From contig CAJTSV010000001.1 of the NCBI GenBank assembly GCA_910579075.1, positions 54,297 through 118,296 on the forward strand: a DNA stretch of 64,000 bases, given 5' to 3'. A model generated the notes under the pieces. That model did no database searches. It saw only the letters and a program-made list of their open reading frames with translations, and was not told the DNA's origin. Positions 27,541-37,180 of this stretch are shown here, one piece after another. The position numbers were made by a program, and so were the translations under genes. Each line of letters begins with the position of its first letter. Position 1 is the first letter of the stretch. Source of the DNA: an uncultured Eubacterium sp. GTDB taxonomy: Bacteria; Bacillota; Clostridia; Lachnospirales; Lachnospiraceae.

Positions 27541-28392
27541 ATGGCACGATTCTTTGAAAAAGAAATAGGAATTTTAATCGATGATGTCTCAATTGGAAAT
27601 GAGCTCAGTCTGTGCGAATGCGGCTTTGAGGAATGCCGCCCGACCAAGCCTTACGAATTTATTCTGATTGATTACTGGGTGATTCATTACTGTGTAGACG
27701 GAGAAGGATATTTCCAAATCCGGGACAAGCAGAACCACATCCATCCCGGCGACCTGTTTATGATTCCGCCCCATACAAAAAACAAATATTTCCCGGCTGC
27801 ATCCAATCCGTGGTCTTACCGCTGGATTGGCCTGAAAGGCACGCTTGCAAAGCGCATCCTTGAAACCTGCAACCTGTCGCCCGAGCATTATATCCTGCAC
27901 CACAAGGTCGATTCACGCCTGGAACGCCTGTTTGAATCCGCCTATGACAGCCTTCAGCAGAATCAGCGCCTGAAGGCACTGGGCGTGGCCCTTCAGCTTC
28001 TGGATTATATCCAGCACAGCGTGTACAGCAGCCAGGAAGACCAGCTGACATCCGGCGAGCTGTATTTTAATAAAGCGGTTCATTATATACATAAAAATTA
28101 TTTTAACCATATATCTATCTCAGAAATTGCAACGGCTGCCAGCATAGACCGTACATACATGTTCAAGCTGTTCCAAAAGCACGCCAGGCAGAGCCCCAGC
28201 CAGTATCTGCAGCAGTACCGCCTGGAAAAAGCTTCCATCCTGCTGCGGAAAAGCCCGCTGAATATTACAGATGTCAGCTACGCGGTCGGATTTCAGCATC
28301 CGCCGTATTTTACCAAATTATTTACCCAGTACAAAGGCATGACCCCTTCGGAATACCGCAAGGGCTTCCTGATACAGGACAATACGCCGTAA
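27541..28392 (+). CDS. AraC-family transcriptional regulator
   Basis: A 283-residue protein starting MARFFEKEIGILIDD nine bases after AGGAGG. The N-terminal cupin-type sensing domain (WVIHYCVDGEGYFQI, then HPGDLFMIPPHTKNKYFP) is followed by two helix-turn-helices (ISEIATAASIDRTYMFKLFQ and ITDVSYAVGFQHPPYFTKLF) and the ending GMTPSEYRKGF. It is transcribed divergently from the permease-lacZ pair and probably activates it on sugar binding. Confidence 0.94.
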   Translation: MARFFEKEIGILIDDVSIGNELSLCECGFEECRPTKPYEFILIDYWVIHYCVDGEGYFQIRDKQNHIHPGDLFMIPPHTKNKYFPAASNPWSYRWIGLKGTLAKRILETCNLSPEHYILHHKVDSRLERLFESAYDSLQQNQRLKALGVALQLLDYIQHSVYSSQEDQLTSGELYFNKAVHYIHKNYFNHISISEIATAASIDRTYMFKLFQKHARQSPSQYLQQYRLEKASILLRKSPLNITDVSYAVGFQHPPYFTKLFTQYKGMTPSEYRKGFLIQDNTP

Positions 28393-28407
28393 TACAGGCA
28401 GCAAAAA

Positions 28408-28438
28408 TGGCGAAGTGCTTATCGTAAACACTTCGCCA
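28408..28438 (-). terminator. Terminator between lysS and the AraC gene
   Basis: The arms TGGCGAAGTG and CACTTCGCCA (28408-28438) are perfect. The minus-strand reading ends ATTTTTG, fitting termination of lysS; on the plus strand it follows the AraC gene, so it may serve both convergent transcripts. Confidence 0.75.
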
Positions 28439-28475
28439 AAAGCCTGGACGGTCTGCCATTCACCTGCATTCTGTC

Positions 28476-30404
28476 TTAATACAGCTTTGCGCCTGCCGGG
28501 ATGCGGCTGTCTACCATCAGAAGGTTCAGCCCTTCACGGCCGTCTTCTTCATGTACGGCTGAAATAAGCATGCCTTCGGATGGAATGCCCATCATCTTTT
28601 TCGGCGGCAGGTTTACAATCGCGATTGCTGTTTTGCCTATCAGGTCTTCCGGCTCATAATACTCATGAATGCCGCTTAAAATCACGCGGTCTTTGCGCAC
28701 GCCGTCATCTAAGACAAATTTCAGCAGCTTCTTTGACTTTGGAACCGCTTCGCAGTCCAGAATCTTTACAGCCCGGTAATCTGATTTTGCAAAGGTCTCA
28801 AAGTCAATCATATCTTCGAACAGCGGTTCGATTTTCACTTTCGAAAGGTCAGGCTGTACGCCTGCTGCCAGCACTCCCGCTGCAGCTAAACCGCCAGCTT
28901 TTCCAGCCCTGCTGTCATTCTTCTTTGCATCAAGTGATTTCATCGTCGGGAACAGCAGCACATCGCGGATTGCTGCCGAATTTGTCAGAATCATAACCAT
29001 GCGGTCAATTCCGAAACCGATTCCCCCGGTCGGCGGCATGCCGATATCAAGGGCATTGAGGAAATCCTCATCTGTATGGTTTGCTTCCTCATCCCCGGCT
29101 GCAAAAGCCTTTTCCTGGGCAGCAAAGCGTTCGCGCTGGTCCATCGGGTCGTTCAGCTCGGAATAGGCATTTGCCATTTCCCAGCCATTTAAAAAGAACT
29201 CAAACCGCTCTACATATTCCGGATTATCCGGCTTTTTCTTGGTCAGCGGCGAGATTTCAACCGGATGGTCCATAACAAACGTCGGCTGAATCAGATGCTC
29301 CTCTGCATACTGTTCAAAGAACAGGCTGAGAATATCCCCCTTCTGGTGCCTAGCCTCATATTCGATATGATGCTCGTCCGCGAGCTTCTTTGCTTCTTCT
29401 GTAGAATGAACTTCTCCAAAATCTACGCCTGCATATTTTTTCACGGCATCCACCATGGTAATGCGTTCAAACGGTTTGGACAAATCAATCGTATGTTCCC
29501 CATACGGAATCACCTCAGAACCGGTCACCTCTTTTGCAACGTAACGGTACAGGCTTTCTGTCAGATCCATCATCCCGTTATAATCTGTATAAGCCTGGTA
29601 CAGCTCCATTAACGTAAATTCCGGGTTGTGCCTTGTATCAAGCCCTTCGTTGCGGAATACGCGCCCGATTTCATATACGCGCTCCATCCCGCCCACAATC
29701 AGCCTCTTTAAATACAGCTCCAGCGAAATGCGCAGCTTCAGGTCTTCGTTTAAGGCATTAAAATGCGTCTCGAACGGCCTTGCCGCTGCCCCGCCTGCGT
29801 TTGACACAAGCATCGGGGTTTCGACCTCCATAAATCCCTGGGTGTCCAGGTAACGCCGGATAGCGCTGATAATTTTGGAACGCTTGATAAAGGCGTCTTT
29901 GACATCCGCGTTCATTATCAAATCGACATATCTCTGGCGGTAACGGATATCCGTATCTGTCAGTCCGTGGTATTTTTCAGGAAGTATCTGAAGGCTTTTG
30001 GACAGCAGCGTGACTTCCTTTGCATGAACCGAAATTTCGCCTGTTTTTGTACGAAATACCGTTCCCCTGATGCCTAAAATATCGCCGACATCATATTTTT
30101 TGAAATCCTGATAGCTGTCTTCGCCGACATCGTCTCTGGCCACATAAGCCTGGATATTTCCCTGCAAATCCTGAATATTGCAAAAAGATGCCTTGCCCAT
30201 CACGCGCTTAAACATCATGCGCCCGGCAATGGAAACCTCCTGCCCTTCCAGGGCATCAAAATTATCCTTAATCTCCTGGCTGTGGCGTGAAACATCATAT
30301 TTTGTAATCTGAAACGGGTCTTTTCCCTTTTCCTGCAGCTCCTGTAATTTTTCATGACGAACCTTTAATAACTGGTTCACATCCTGATTCTGCTGTGCAG
30401 CCAT
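28476..30404 (-). CDS. lysS: Lysyl-tRNA synthetase (class II) with C-terminal tRNA-binding domain
   Basis: A 642-residue enzyme. The anticodon-binding OB fold (VSIAGRMMFKRVMGKASFCN) is followed by class II motifs: motif 1 near FMEVETPML, motif 2 RVFRNEGLDTRHNPEFT, and motif 3 GGIGFGIDRMVM. After residue ~500 the protein continues with a linker and a ~110-residue domain (FAKSDYRAVKILDCEAVP ... IVNLPPKKMMGIPSEGM) of the EMAP-II/Trbp111 type, as at the end of MetG. This fusion occurs in several Clostridia and should raise tRNA affinity. It lies next to greA. Confidence 0.96.
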   Translation of the reverse strand: MAAQQNQDVNQLLKVRHEKLQELQEKGKDPFQITKYDVSRHSQEIKDNFDALEGQEVSIAGRMMFKRVMGKASFCNIQDLQGNIQAYVARDDVGEDSYQDFKKYDVGDILGIRGTVFRTKTGEISVHAKEVTLLSKSLQILPEKYHGLTDTDIRYRQRYVDLIMNADVKDAFIKRSKIISAIRRYLDTQGFMEVETPMLVSNAGGAAARPFETHFNALNEDLKLRISLELYLKRLIVGGMERVYEIGRVFRNEGLDTRHNPEFTLMELYQAYTDYNGMMDLTESLYRYVAKEVTGSEVIPYGEHTIDLSKPFERITMVDAVKKYAGVDFGEVHSTEEAKKLADEHHIEYEARHQKGDILSLFFEQYAEEHLIQPTFVMDHPVEISPLTKKKPDNPEYVERFEFFLNGWEMANAYSELNDPMDQRERFAAQEKAFAAGDEEANHTDEDFLNALDIGMPPTGGIGFGIDRMVMILTNSAAIRDVLLFPTMKSLDAKKNDSRAGKAGGLAAAGVLAAGVQPDLSKVKIEPLFEDMIDFETFAKSDYRAVKILDCEAVPKSKKLLKFVLDDGVRKDRVILSGIHEYYEPEDLIGKTAIAIVNLPPKKMMGIPSEGMLISAVHEEDGREGLNLLMVDSRIPAGAKLY

Positions 30405-30434
30405 TTTCTTTCCTCCACTGCTTCTTCTTTTCTA

Positions 30435-30917
30435 TTAAGCATTTGACCTCTGGATTTCGAGCACCTTGTACTGCAGGACTCCTGCCTGCGTCTCTACCTC
30501 TACCATATCCCCTATCCGGTGTCCGAGCAGTGCCCGTCCGACCGGGGATTCATTTGAAATCTTTCCTTTTAAGCTGTTTGCTTCTGTCGAACCTACAATC
30601 TTATATTCCAATTCTTCGTCAAATTCACAATCCAGGATTCTGACAAGACAGCCTACGTTGATTTTATCCAGGTCTACTTCTTCTTCTACTACGACTTCGG
30701 CATTTTTCAGTATTTTTTCGAGTTCTTCAATTCTTGCTTCAATGTCGCGCTGTTCGTCTTTTGCTGCATCATATTCCGCGTTCTCGGATAAATCTCCCTG
30801 TTCCCTGGCTTCTTTGATTTTTTGGGCAATTTCCTTTCGTTTTACCAGTTTCAAATCCTGCAATTCATTCTCCAGCCTCTGCAAGCCTTCATAAGTTAAA
30901 ATATTTTTCTTTTCCAT
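30435..30917 (-). CDS. greA: Transcription elongation factor GreA
   Basis: A 160-residue protein of normal GreA length. The N-terminal coiled coil has the acidic tip region GDLSENAEYDAAKDEQ, which reaches the RNA polymerase active site and stimulates transcript cleavage, and the C-terminal domain has SNESPVGRALLGHRIGD. It lies 30 bases before lysS on the same strand, an arrangement common in Firmicutes. Confidence 0.97.
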   Translation of the reverse strand: MEKKNILTYEGLQRLENELQDLKLVKRKEIAQKIKEAREQGDLSENAEYDAAKDEQRDIEARIEELEKILKNAEVVVEEEVDLDKINVGCLVRILDCEFDEELEYKIVGSTEANSLKGKISNESPVGRALLGHRIGDMVEVETQAGVLQYKVLEIQRSNA

Positions 30918-30923
30918 TTCCTT

Positions 30924-31679
30924 TCAACCCTTCCTGAATTCCCGTTCTAATCGGTCTGGCTTCCTATCCTTTAAGAATTTTTCATCGATTGGACGGCTAT
31001 CTTCAAAATATGCTGATAAAATGCCACCCACAACCAAAGTATTATAACCAACAGGCACAAGAATGTCAAGGTTTTCGCCTATTTCCCACGGCCTTTTGTA
31101 GAATGGGACATAGACTGTGCCGCGCCTTATCGTTTCTGCCCGGATTCCCCCGCTGCGCTCAAAATCCAGCACCATGTTTCCACGGATGCCCCTGTGCGCC
31201 GGTTTCGGGGACGTCTGGATAATCAGCCCGTTTTCCTCATACACCTGCTGTGCAAAATGTTCATACCGCTGCGGCCTGTCCGTAACTACCAGCAGGTAAT
31301 TCAGCTGGCGGACTGTCTCATACAGGATATGCTCCATGTCTTCCCCGTCATCATCCCGGTTTTCCTCAGCGTCAATTACAACCAGCTCCAGCCTGCGTCG
31401 TGCAATCTGCTTTTGTTCCAGAAGCTGTTCCAGAATATCCTGAAAATATGGAATAAATGGGTTCTGGTAAGTCATCGGTGAAAACTCATACTCCGGCACA
31501 GGTGCATGCGGCGCAGGCTCCGTCTTGGGAATCTGCCCCTGTTTCCGGCTGAACCGCTTTTTTATCCAGTTACGAAATGCCTGAAATGCCAATTTCGGAT
31601 GCCTGCCTGTCTTTTTTCTAAGTATATGCATCCCATGTACAGATTCATTCCAGAAATTTATAATGCAGCCGCAAAACAT
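30924..31679 (-). CDS. Unrecognised conserved-looking protein between dus and greA
   Basis: About 251 residues. The N-terminus is basic (RKKTGRHPKLAFQAFRNWIK), followed by a Pro-rich stretch and a soluble domain with charged helices (LELVVIDAEENRDDDGEDME) and a beta-rich C-terminal part (RGTVYVPFYKRPWEIG, then ILVPVGYNTLVVGGI). No catalytic motif was identified. The start is uncertain: ATG at 31679 touches the dus stop, ATG at 31631 gives a shorter form, and a TTG at 31709 a longer one. It sits in a run of housekeeping genes and is probably co-transcribed with dus and greA. No membrane helix or signal is evident. Confidence 0.6.
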   Translation of the reverse strand: MFCGCIINFWNESVHGMHILRKKTGRHPKLAFQAFRNWIKKRFSRKQGQIPKTEPAPHAPVPEYEFSPMTYQNPFIPYFQDILEQLLEQKQIARRRLELVVIDAEENRDDDGEDMEHILYETVRQLNYLLVVTDRPQRYEHFAQQVYEENGLIIQTSPKPAHRGIRGNMVLDFERSGGIRAETIRRGTVYVPFYKRPWEIGENLDILVPVGYNTLVVGGILSAYFEDSRPIDEKFLKDRKPDRLEREFRKG

Positions 31680-31680
31680 G

Positions 31681-32679
31681 TCATCCACAGATTTCCTGTG
31701 CATCCGCAAAACGCAGCATCAGTTCTTCCAGCTGTGCGTATGTCTCCACCTGGTTCATTTCACCGCGCAGCCTTGCCGCATGCGGAAAGCCGCCTGTATA
31801 CCATGCGGCGTGCTTTCGCATTTCGCGGATTCCGGTATAATCCCCTTTCCATTCCAGCATCATCCTGGCATGGCGCAGCACCATCTGTGCCGTTTCCAGC
31901 CTGGACGGGCGTTCCGGCTTTTTCCCGGTGCGTGCCGCTTCCAGAATCTGTGAAAAAATCCACGGATTGCCCTGCGCGCCCCTGGCAATCATAAATCCAT
32001 CGCACCCGGTCTGTTCTTTCATGCGCACGGCATCCTCATACGAACAGATATCCCCGTTTCCAATAACCGGAATGGAAACCGCTTCCTTCACCCTGCGGAT
32101 AATCTCCCAGTCTGCGCGTCCGGCATAATACTGCTCCCTTGTCCGCCCGTGCACCGCGACCGCCGACGCACCGGATTCCTGTGCAATATAAGCCATTTCA
32201 GGCGCATTGGCATGGGCCTCGTCAAAGCCCTTGCGGATTTTTACGGTAACAGGCTTTTGAATGGCTTTTACTGTTTTTTCAATGATTTTTCCTGCCAGCG
32301 CCGGATTTTTCATCAGAGCCGAGCCTTCCCCGTTATTGACAACCTTTGGCACGGGACAGCCCATATTGATGTCCAGAATGTCAAACGGGCGGTCTTCGAT
32401 GCGTTTTGCCATCTCCGAAATAATATCCGGGTCTGCGCCAAACAGCTGCAGCGACACCGGACGCTCTCTTTCATCAATGGCAAGCAGGGCTTCCGTATTT
32501 TTATTGCCGTACAAAATGCCCTTTGCGCTGACCATTTCCATGCATGCCAGCCCGGCACCCTGTTCGGCGCACAGCAGACGAAATGGCAGGTCTGTCACAC
32601 CTGCCATCGGGCCTAAAACCAGGCTGTTTTTTAAAACAGCACTGCCTATTTTAAATGGTTCTATTTTCATTGGCTCCAT
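31681..32679 (-). CDS. dusB: tRNA-dihydrouridine synthase (DusB-like)
   Basis: A 332-residue flavoprotein. APMAGVTD appears as GPMAGVTDLPFR; the active-site motif is DINMGCPVPKVVNNGEGSAL with the catalytic Cys, and FMN-phosphate binding is seen in AVHGRTREQYYAG and IPVIGNGDICSYEDA. It reduces specific uridines in the tRNA D loop using NADPH. AGGAAA lies eight bases before the ATG. It follows coaX on the same strand. Confidence 0.95.
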   Translation of the reverse strand: MEPMKIEPFKIGSAVLKNSLVLGPMAGVTDLPFRLLCAEQGAGLACMEMVSAKGILYGNKNTEALLAIDERERPVSLQLFGADPDIISEMAKRIEDRPFDILDINMGCPVPKVVNNGEGSALMKNPALAGKIIEKTVKAIQKPVTVKIRKGFDEAHANAPEMAYIAQESGASAVAVHGRTREQYYAGRADWEIIRRVKEAVSIPVIGNGDICSYEDAVRMKEQTGCDGFMIARGAQGNPWIFSQILEAARTGKKPERPSRLETAQMVLRHARMMLEWKGDYTGIREMRKHAAWYTGGFPHAARLRGEMNQVETYAQLEELMLRFADAQEICG

Positions 32680-32708
32680 GATGATTTCCTTACATTCCCT
32701 GATTCCAG

Positions 32709-33476
32709 CTATTTCTGCTTTTCATAAATCAGCCGCATTCCGTGCAGCGTCAGGTTCGGGTCATAAATATCAATAGACGAAGTCTCAGACGCTATTGTCT
32801 TGCCAAGCCCGCCGGTTGCCACAACCTTGATTTCGCCGGCCGCAAATTCCTGCCTCATATGACTGATAATATATTCCGTCTGGCCAATCTGTCCATACAC
32901 AAGCCCCGCCTGCATGCTGGTAATGGTTTCCTGTGCCAGGATGCTTTTCGGCTTGCATATTTCGATTTCCGGGAGTTTTGCAGCTTCTTCCCACAGGGCT
33001 TTTGCCGAAGTACGGATGCCCGGGGCAATGACTCCTGCCAGAAACGCACCGGACGCGTCTACCAGGTCATATGTAGTTGCCGTGCCATAATCAATCACAA
33101 TAACCGGCCCGCCATATAACCCATAAGCCCCGACGGCGTCTACAATCCGGTCTGCCCCAATCTGCCTTGGATTTTCCGTTGCAATCCGTATTCCGGTTTT
33201 GATGCCGGGTGCCACAATAATCGGAGTGACGTGGATATATTTAATGAATGCGCTTGTCAGTGAATGCATGACATTCGGCACGACCGATGATACGACAGCA
33301 GCCGCAATCTCCCTGACGTCAATCTGGCTGTGCTGGAGCAGGTTGCGCAGAACAATTCCATACTCATCTGAGGTACGCGGTATTTTGGTCGTCATGCGAA
33401 AAGTAGCTTCCAGCTTGTCCCCATCAAATACGCCCAGCGTAATATTTGAATTTCCAACATCAGTTACTAATAGCAT
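32709..33476 (-). CDS. coaX: Type III pantothenate kinase
   Basis: A 255-residue ASKHA-fold kinase. The N-terminal phosphate loop is [18 protein letters not shown], the catalytic region contains [16 protein letters not shown], and [14 protein letters not shown] is the adenosine/phosphate motif. It performs the first step of coenzyme A synthesis and, unlike type I/II enzymes, is insensitive to CoA feedback. It sits three bases after a small unrecognised gene and downstream of birA, the arrangement common in Firmicutes. Confidence 0.96.
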   Translation of the reverse strand: MLLVTDVGNSNITLGVFDGDKLEATFRMTTKIPRTSDEYGIVLRNLLQHSQIDVREIAAAVVSSVVPNVMHSLTSAFIKYIHVTPIIVAPGIKTGIRIATENPRQIGADRIVDAVGAYGLYGGPVIVIDYGTATTYDLVDASGAFLAGVIAPGIRTSAKALWEEAAKLPEIEICKPKSILAQETITSMQAGLVYGQIGQTEYIISHMRQEFAAGEIKVVATGGLGKTIASETSSIDIYDPNLTLHGMRLIYEKQK

Positions 33477-33479
33477 TTT

Positions 33480-33818
33480 CTAGTCCTCCTCAAACTCCCC
33501 GCCCAGATAAAATACCCTGTAAAACATCTCCAGCGCTTCCAATAATTCCTGCTTCGTCTGGCGAAGCTGCTTTATTTTTAATACGCTTCCGATTTCATCA
33601 TACAGAAAATCATCTTCTGCATATTCCGTGCGGAATACAAGGCTTCCTTCCCGGTCAAATACAAGCTGCAGGGTGCCGCCGATATCCTCGGTATACAGTA
33701 CGCACAAGATTTTCAAATCATTCTGTACCTGCTCCGGCAGATTTGCAAAATCGCCATTGAGATAAAATTTTTTTGTGTATGCGCTGGAACCGCATAATAC
33801 AACTTCGTCCTGATACAT
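33480..33818 (-). CDS. Small conserved protein between birA and coaX (possibly DUF6145)
   Basis: A 112-residue acidic protein (MYQDEVVLCGSSAYTKKFYL ... IGSVLKIKQLRQTKQELLEA) with a central beta-rich part and a C-terminal helix. It has no membrane segment and no known catalytic motif. Its tight packing (nine bases from birA, three from coaX) indicates cotranscription. I recall similar short Lachnospiraceae proteins at this spot, grouped as DUF6145, but cannot confirm the family name. Function unknown. Confidence 0.7.
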   Translation of the reverse strand: MYQDEVVLCGSSAYTKKFYLNGDFANLPEQVQNDLKILCVLYTEDIGGTLQLVFDREGSLVFRTEYAEDDFLYDEIGSVLKIKQLRQTKQELLEALEMFYRVFYLGGEFEED

Positions 33819-33827
33819 CGTTACTCC

Positions 33828-34805
33828 TTAAATATAACCATAAATTCCCCTTACCGATACTTCTCCCGAAGATACCCTCTTTCTGCATTCCCAGGTATCA
33901 ACAAGCAGCTCCCCCCTGTCTGTAATGCCGCGTGCTGTCCCTTCGTAGGCTTCCTTCGGATCAAGTACCCTGACCTGCTGGTTCCGGTTCACCATATACG
34001 CATCATACTGTTTTGCAATAGCGCTTAAATCCTCTGTCTGTAAAAATACATCATAATAAGCTTCAAAATACTCGCAAATCCGTTCAATCAGTGCTGCCCG
34101 GTTAATCTTTATTCCAAGTTCCAGAAACAGGGATGTCGCGATATCCTGCAATTCTTCCGGAAACAGGTCTATATGCACATTGATTCCAATCCCGACTACC
34201 ACGTGATTGACATAATCTGCCTGTGCACTCATTTCTGTCAGAATCCCGCTGACTTTTTTCGCATGTATCACAATATCGTTTGGCCATTTGATACCGACCC
34301 TTAAGCCTGTTTCGTCTTCAATTCCCCTTGCCACAGCCATCGCAGCCACAAGAGTCAGCATAGACGCATTGTTCGGGTCGATTTCGGGTCGCAGCAGGTA
34401 TGTCATCGCGATTGCGGCCCCGGCCGGCGTCTCCCATTTCCTGCCCCTTCTGCCCCGGCCGTTCTCCTGCCTGTCCGTCACGACAATCGTTCCATGCGGC
34501 GCTCCTTCTTCCGCCAGCTGCATGGCCCTTGTATTGGTAGAGCCCATAACCGGCTCATAACAGATCAGATTGCCAAGCCACTCTGTCTTGCGTATGCTTC
34601 TTAATTCGTTTTCATTCAGTATATCTGGTGTAGATACGATGTGGTACCCCCGGTTTTGAACTGCTTCTATCTCGTACCCTGTCTGCTTTAGCTGATTAAT
34701 TGCCTTCCATATTGCGGTGCGGGAAACACCGAATTTCTTACAGAGCTCCTGCCCCGACACATATCCATCTGATGCCCTAAGTTCTGCTAATATTCCTGCT
34801 TTCAT
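33828..34805 (-). CDS. birA: Biotin-protein ligase / biotin operon repressor
   Basis: A 325-residue bifunctional protein. Residues 1-60 are a winged HTH (YVSGQELCKKFGVSRTAIWK), followed by the ligase domain with the biotinyl-AMP loop GRGRRGRKWETPAG and KWPNDIVIHAKKVSGIL, and a C-terminal SH3-like domain. It attaches biotin to carboxylase carrier proteins and with biotinyl-AMP represses biotin genes. The complete HTH means it can act as repressor. Confidence 0.96.
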   Translation of the reverse strand: MKAGILAELRASDGYVSGQELCKKFGVSRTAIWKAINQLKQTGYEIEAVQNRGYHIVSTPDILNENELRSIRKTEWLGNLICYEPVMGSTNTRAMQLAEEGAPHGTIVVTDRQENGRGRRGRKWETPAGAAIAMTYLLRPEIDPNNASMLTLVAAMAVARGIEDETGLRVGIKWPNDIVIHAKKVSGILTEMSAQADYVNHVVVGIGINVHIDLFPEELQDIATSLFLELGIKINRAALIERICEYFEAYYDVFLQTEDLSAIAKQYDAYMVNRNQQVRVLDPKEAYEGTARGITDRGELLVDTWECRKRVSSGEVSVRGIYGYI

Positions 34806-34897
34806 TCTGCTTACCCCATTTCTTATACGAAGACCTGTTATGCATATCCAAAATAAATATACCGTTACTCCAAAGCAGTTACGAACTAAGGCTTTTC

Positions 34898-35887
34898 TCA
34901 GCGCGGCATCGTGGCATACATAACCGCCTTTATGCTATGCATGCGGTTTTCGGCTTCATCAAAAACAGCCGACCTGCTGCTCTCAAATACCTCATCCGTA
35001 ACTTCCAGCTCCTTCAAGCCGAATTTCTCATATACCTGCTGGCCAATTACTGTCTTCAAATCATGGAATGCCGGAAGGCAGTGCATAAATACCGCACTCT
35101 CTTTTGCAAGCGCCATAACATCCGCATTTACCTGATAGCGTTTCAAATCCTGAATCCGTTCTGCCCAGACCTCGTCCGGCTCTCCCATCGATACCCATAC
35201 ATCGGTATAAATGACGTCTGCCCCTGCCGCTGCCTGTGCAATATCTTCTGTCAGCGTAATGGATGCCCCTGTCTGCGCTGCTGTCTCCCTACAGGTGCAC
35301 ACAAGCGCTTCATCCGGGAAATACTTCTTATCGGTACAGGCACAAAAATCCATCCCGAGCTTTGCACAGGCTGCCATCAGCGAATTGCCCATATTGTAGC
35401 GGGCATCCCCCATATATACAAGCCTGATTCCCTCAAGCCTGCCAAACCGTTCGCGGATAGTCAGCATATCTGCAATCATCTGCGTCGGATGAAATTCGTT
35501 TGTCAGCCCGTTCCATACCGGCACGCCTGCATAAGACGCCAGTTCTTCCACAATTTCCTGCCCGAATCCGCGGTATTCGATACCGTCAAACATCCTGCCA
35601 AGCACCCGGGCCGTATCAGCAATGCTTTCCTTGCGTCCAATCTGGGAACCGGACGGGTCGAGGTAAGTCACATGCATGCCCAGGTCATGCGCTGCCACTT
35701 CAAATGCACACCTCGTCCTGGTGCTTGTCTTTTCAAAAATCAGCGCAATATTTTTCCCAGCCAGCTCTCCATGCGCGATTCCTTTTTTCTTTTTTTCCTT
35801 GAGTTCAGCCGAAAGCTCTATCAGATACAGAATTTCTTCCGGCGTAAAATCAAGCAGCTTCAAAAAACTCCTGCCCTGTAAATTCAT
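34898..35887 (-). CDS. argF: Ornithine carbamoyltransferase
   Basis: A 329-residue enzyme starting [20 protein letters not shown] after a GAGGAG site. The carbamoyl-phosphate loop is [25 protein letters not shown] binds ligand, and the ornithine/catalytic motif is HCLPAFHD. It makes citrulline from ornithine in arginine synthesis; the reverse catabolic use cannot be excluded from sequence. A frame to 35998 adds an unlikely N-terminus without ribosome site. No other arg genes are nearby. Confidence 0.95.
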   Translation of the reverse strand: MNLQGRSFLKLLDFTPEEILYLIELSAELKEKKKKGIAHGELAGKNIALIFEKTSTRTRCAFEVAAHDLGMHVTYLDPSGSQIGRKESIADTARVLGRMFDGIEYRGFGQEIVEELASYAGVPVWNGLTNEFHPTQMIADMLTIRERFGRLEGIRLVYMGDARYNMGNSLMAACAKLGMDFCACTDKKYFPDEALVCTCRETAAQTGASITLTEDIAQAAAGADVIYTDVWVSMGEPDEVWAERIQDLKRYQVNADVMALAKESAVFMHCLPAFHDLKTVIGQQVYEKFGLKELEVTDEVFESSRSAVFDEAENRMHSIKAVMYATMPR

Positions 35888-35983
35888 TTCCTGCTCCTCT
35901 CTTTCTTTCGTCATAAAGCTGTTTTTCTTTATCTTTTCCTGATAAATATAATTTACATACATAAAACATAAACCAGCATGAAT

Positions 35984-36012
35984 GGCAGGAATAGGCATTT
36001 CCTATTCCTGCC
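35984..36012. terminator. Perfect 12-base hairpin between the band-7 gene and argF
   Basis: GGCAGGAATAGG (35984-35995) and CCTATTCCTGCC (36001-36012) pair perfectly around a 5-base loop. Minus-strand genes lie on both sides, so it probably ends the band-7 transcript, although the run of T after it is poor. It could alternatively be a site in the argF leader. Confidence 0.5.
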
Positions 36013-36037
36013 ACTATTGAAATCAGTCATCAGCCTG

Positions 36038-36970
36038 TTAATTCATTTTTTCTGTCCCAACTTCAACAATGGATTTTGCCAGTCCGGCGATACCCTGAAT
36101 TTCCGAAGGTATTATGATTTTCGTCGATTTTCCGTCCGCAGCTTTCGCAAACGCTTCCAGGCTTTTTAACTGCAGGACAGCTGCATCCGGCTGTGCTTCC
36201 TTCAAAAACCGGAGTCCGTCTGCATTCGCCTGCTGCACCTTTAAAATCGCCTCTGCCTGGCCCTCTGCTTCCCGAATCATCGCTTCTTTATGCGCTTCTG
36301 CCCGCAGAATGGCTGCCTGCTTTTCAGCCTCTGCATCCAGAATCGCCGATTCCTTCTTGCCCTCTGCCACGAGAATGGCAGATTTCTTCTCTCCTTCCGC
36401 TTTTAAAATTACCTCACGCCGCTCTCTCTCGGCTTTCATCTGCTTTTCCATTGCATCCTGGATTGCCTGTGGCGGAATAATATTTTTCAGTTCCACGCGG
36501 TTTACCTTGATTCCCCACGGGTCTGTCGCTACATCCAGGGAGGCGCGCATTTTTGTATTAATGGTTTCCCTCGAAGTAAGCGTTTCATCCAGCTCCAGGT
36601 CACCGATAATATTACGCAGTGTCGTCGCGGTCAGATTTTCAATTGCCATAATCGGATTTTCCACGCCGTAAGCAAACAGCTTCGGGTCTGTAATCTGAAA
36701 ATAAACAACCGTGTCTATCTGCATCGTGACATTGTCCTTTGTGATAACGGGCTGCGGCGGAAAATCAACCACCTGCTCCTTTAACAGTACCTTTTTTGCA
36801 ACCCTGTCGATAAACGGTGCCTTAAAATGAATCCCGACACCCCAGGTAGCAAGGTAGCCGCCCAGCCGTTCAATGACAGCTGCATGTGCCTGCGGCACGA
36901 TTTTAATGCAGGACACCGCAATCAGCATCACAATAACAGCCAGTGTTACGAAAATAACCAGAGTCTGCAT
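36038..36970 (-). CDS. SPFH/band-7 family membrane protein (stomatin/HflK-like)
   Basis: A 310-residue protein. One N-terminal membrane helix (LVIFVTLAVIVMLIAVSCI) is followed by the band-7 domain (IVPQAHAAVIERLGGYLATW, then IHFKAPFIDRV) and a long Ala/Glu-rich coiled coil in which AEGKKESAILDAEAEKQAA-type units repeat (about residues 195-250). Such proteins form oligomeric scaffolds in membrane microdomains. The ATG at 36970 follows AAAGGAGG; the frame to 37006 lacks a site. No NfeD partner lies beside it. Confidence 0.93.
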   Translation of the reverse strand: MQTLVIFVTLAVIVMLIAVSCIKIVPQAHAAVIERLGGYLATWGVGIHFKAPFIDRVAKKVLLKEQVVDFPPQPVITKDNVTMQIDTVVYFQITDPKLFAYGVENPIMAIENLTATTLRNIIGDLELDETLTSRETINTKMRASLDVATDPWGIKVNRVELKNIIPPQAIQDAMEKQMKAERERREVILKAEGEKKSAILVAEGKKESAILDAEAEKQAAILRAEAHKEAMIREAEGQAEAILKVQQANADGLRFLKEAQPDAAVLQLKSLEAFAKAADGKSTKIIIPSEIQGIAGLAKSIVEVGTEKMN

Positions 36971-37149
36971 AACCAAAACCTCCTTTATCTGAATATAGTT
37001 ATCCACAGAACAAAAAATATATTCCTGTAAATTTTCTTTATCATACTATAATTAAACGCAATTGACAACCATGAAAACTCCCAAAACTCTGCGAATATAC
37101 ACAAAAAGGACGGTTTTTTTAGAAATTATCCACGAAATTGGCACACAAA

Positions 37150-37173
37150 AACCGCTGTATTTCTACAGCGGTT
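37150..37173 (-). terminator. Terminator of the SleB-like hydrolase gene
   Basis: AACCGCTGTA and TACAGCGGTT form a perfect 10-base stem with a 4-base loop, followed on the minus strand by TTTTTGTG. It begins eight bases after the hydrolase stop codon. Confidence 0.88.
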
Positions 37174-37180
37174 ACAATTG

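Noticed and set aside
29000..30000. Possible truncation or frameshift in lysS because of its unusual length (642 residues).
   Set aside because: The extra length is a complete C-terminal tRNA-binding domain in the same frame, a known architecture.
36240..36400. Repetitive Ala/Glu codons in the SPFH gene as a DNA repeat or mobile element.
   Set aside because: They encode the usual coiled coil of band-7 proteins and are imperfect at the DNA level.
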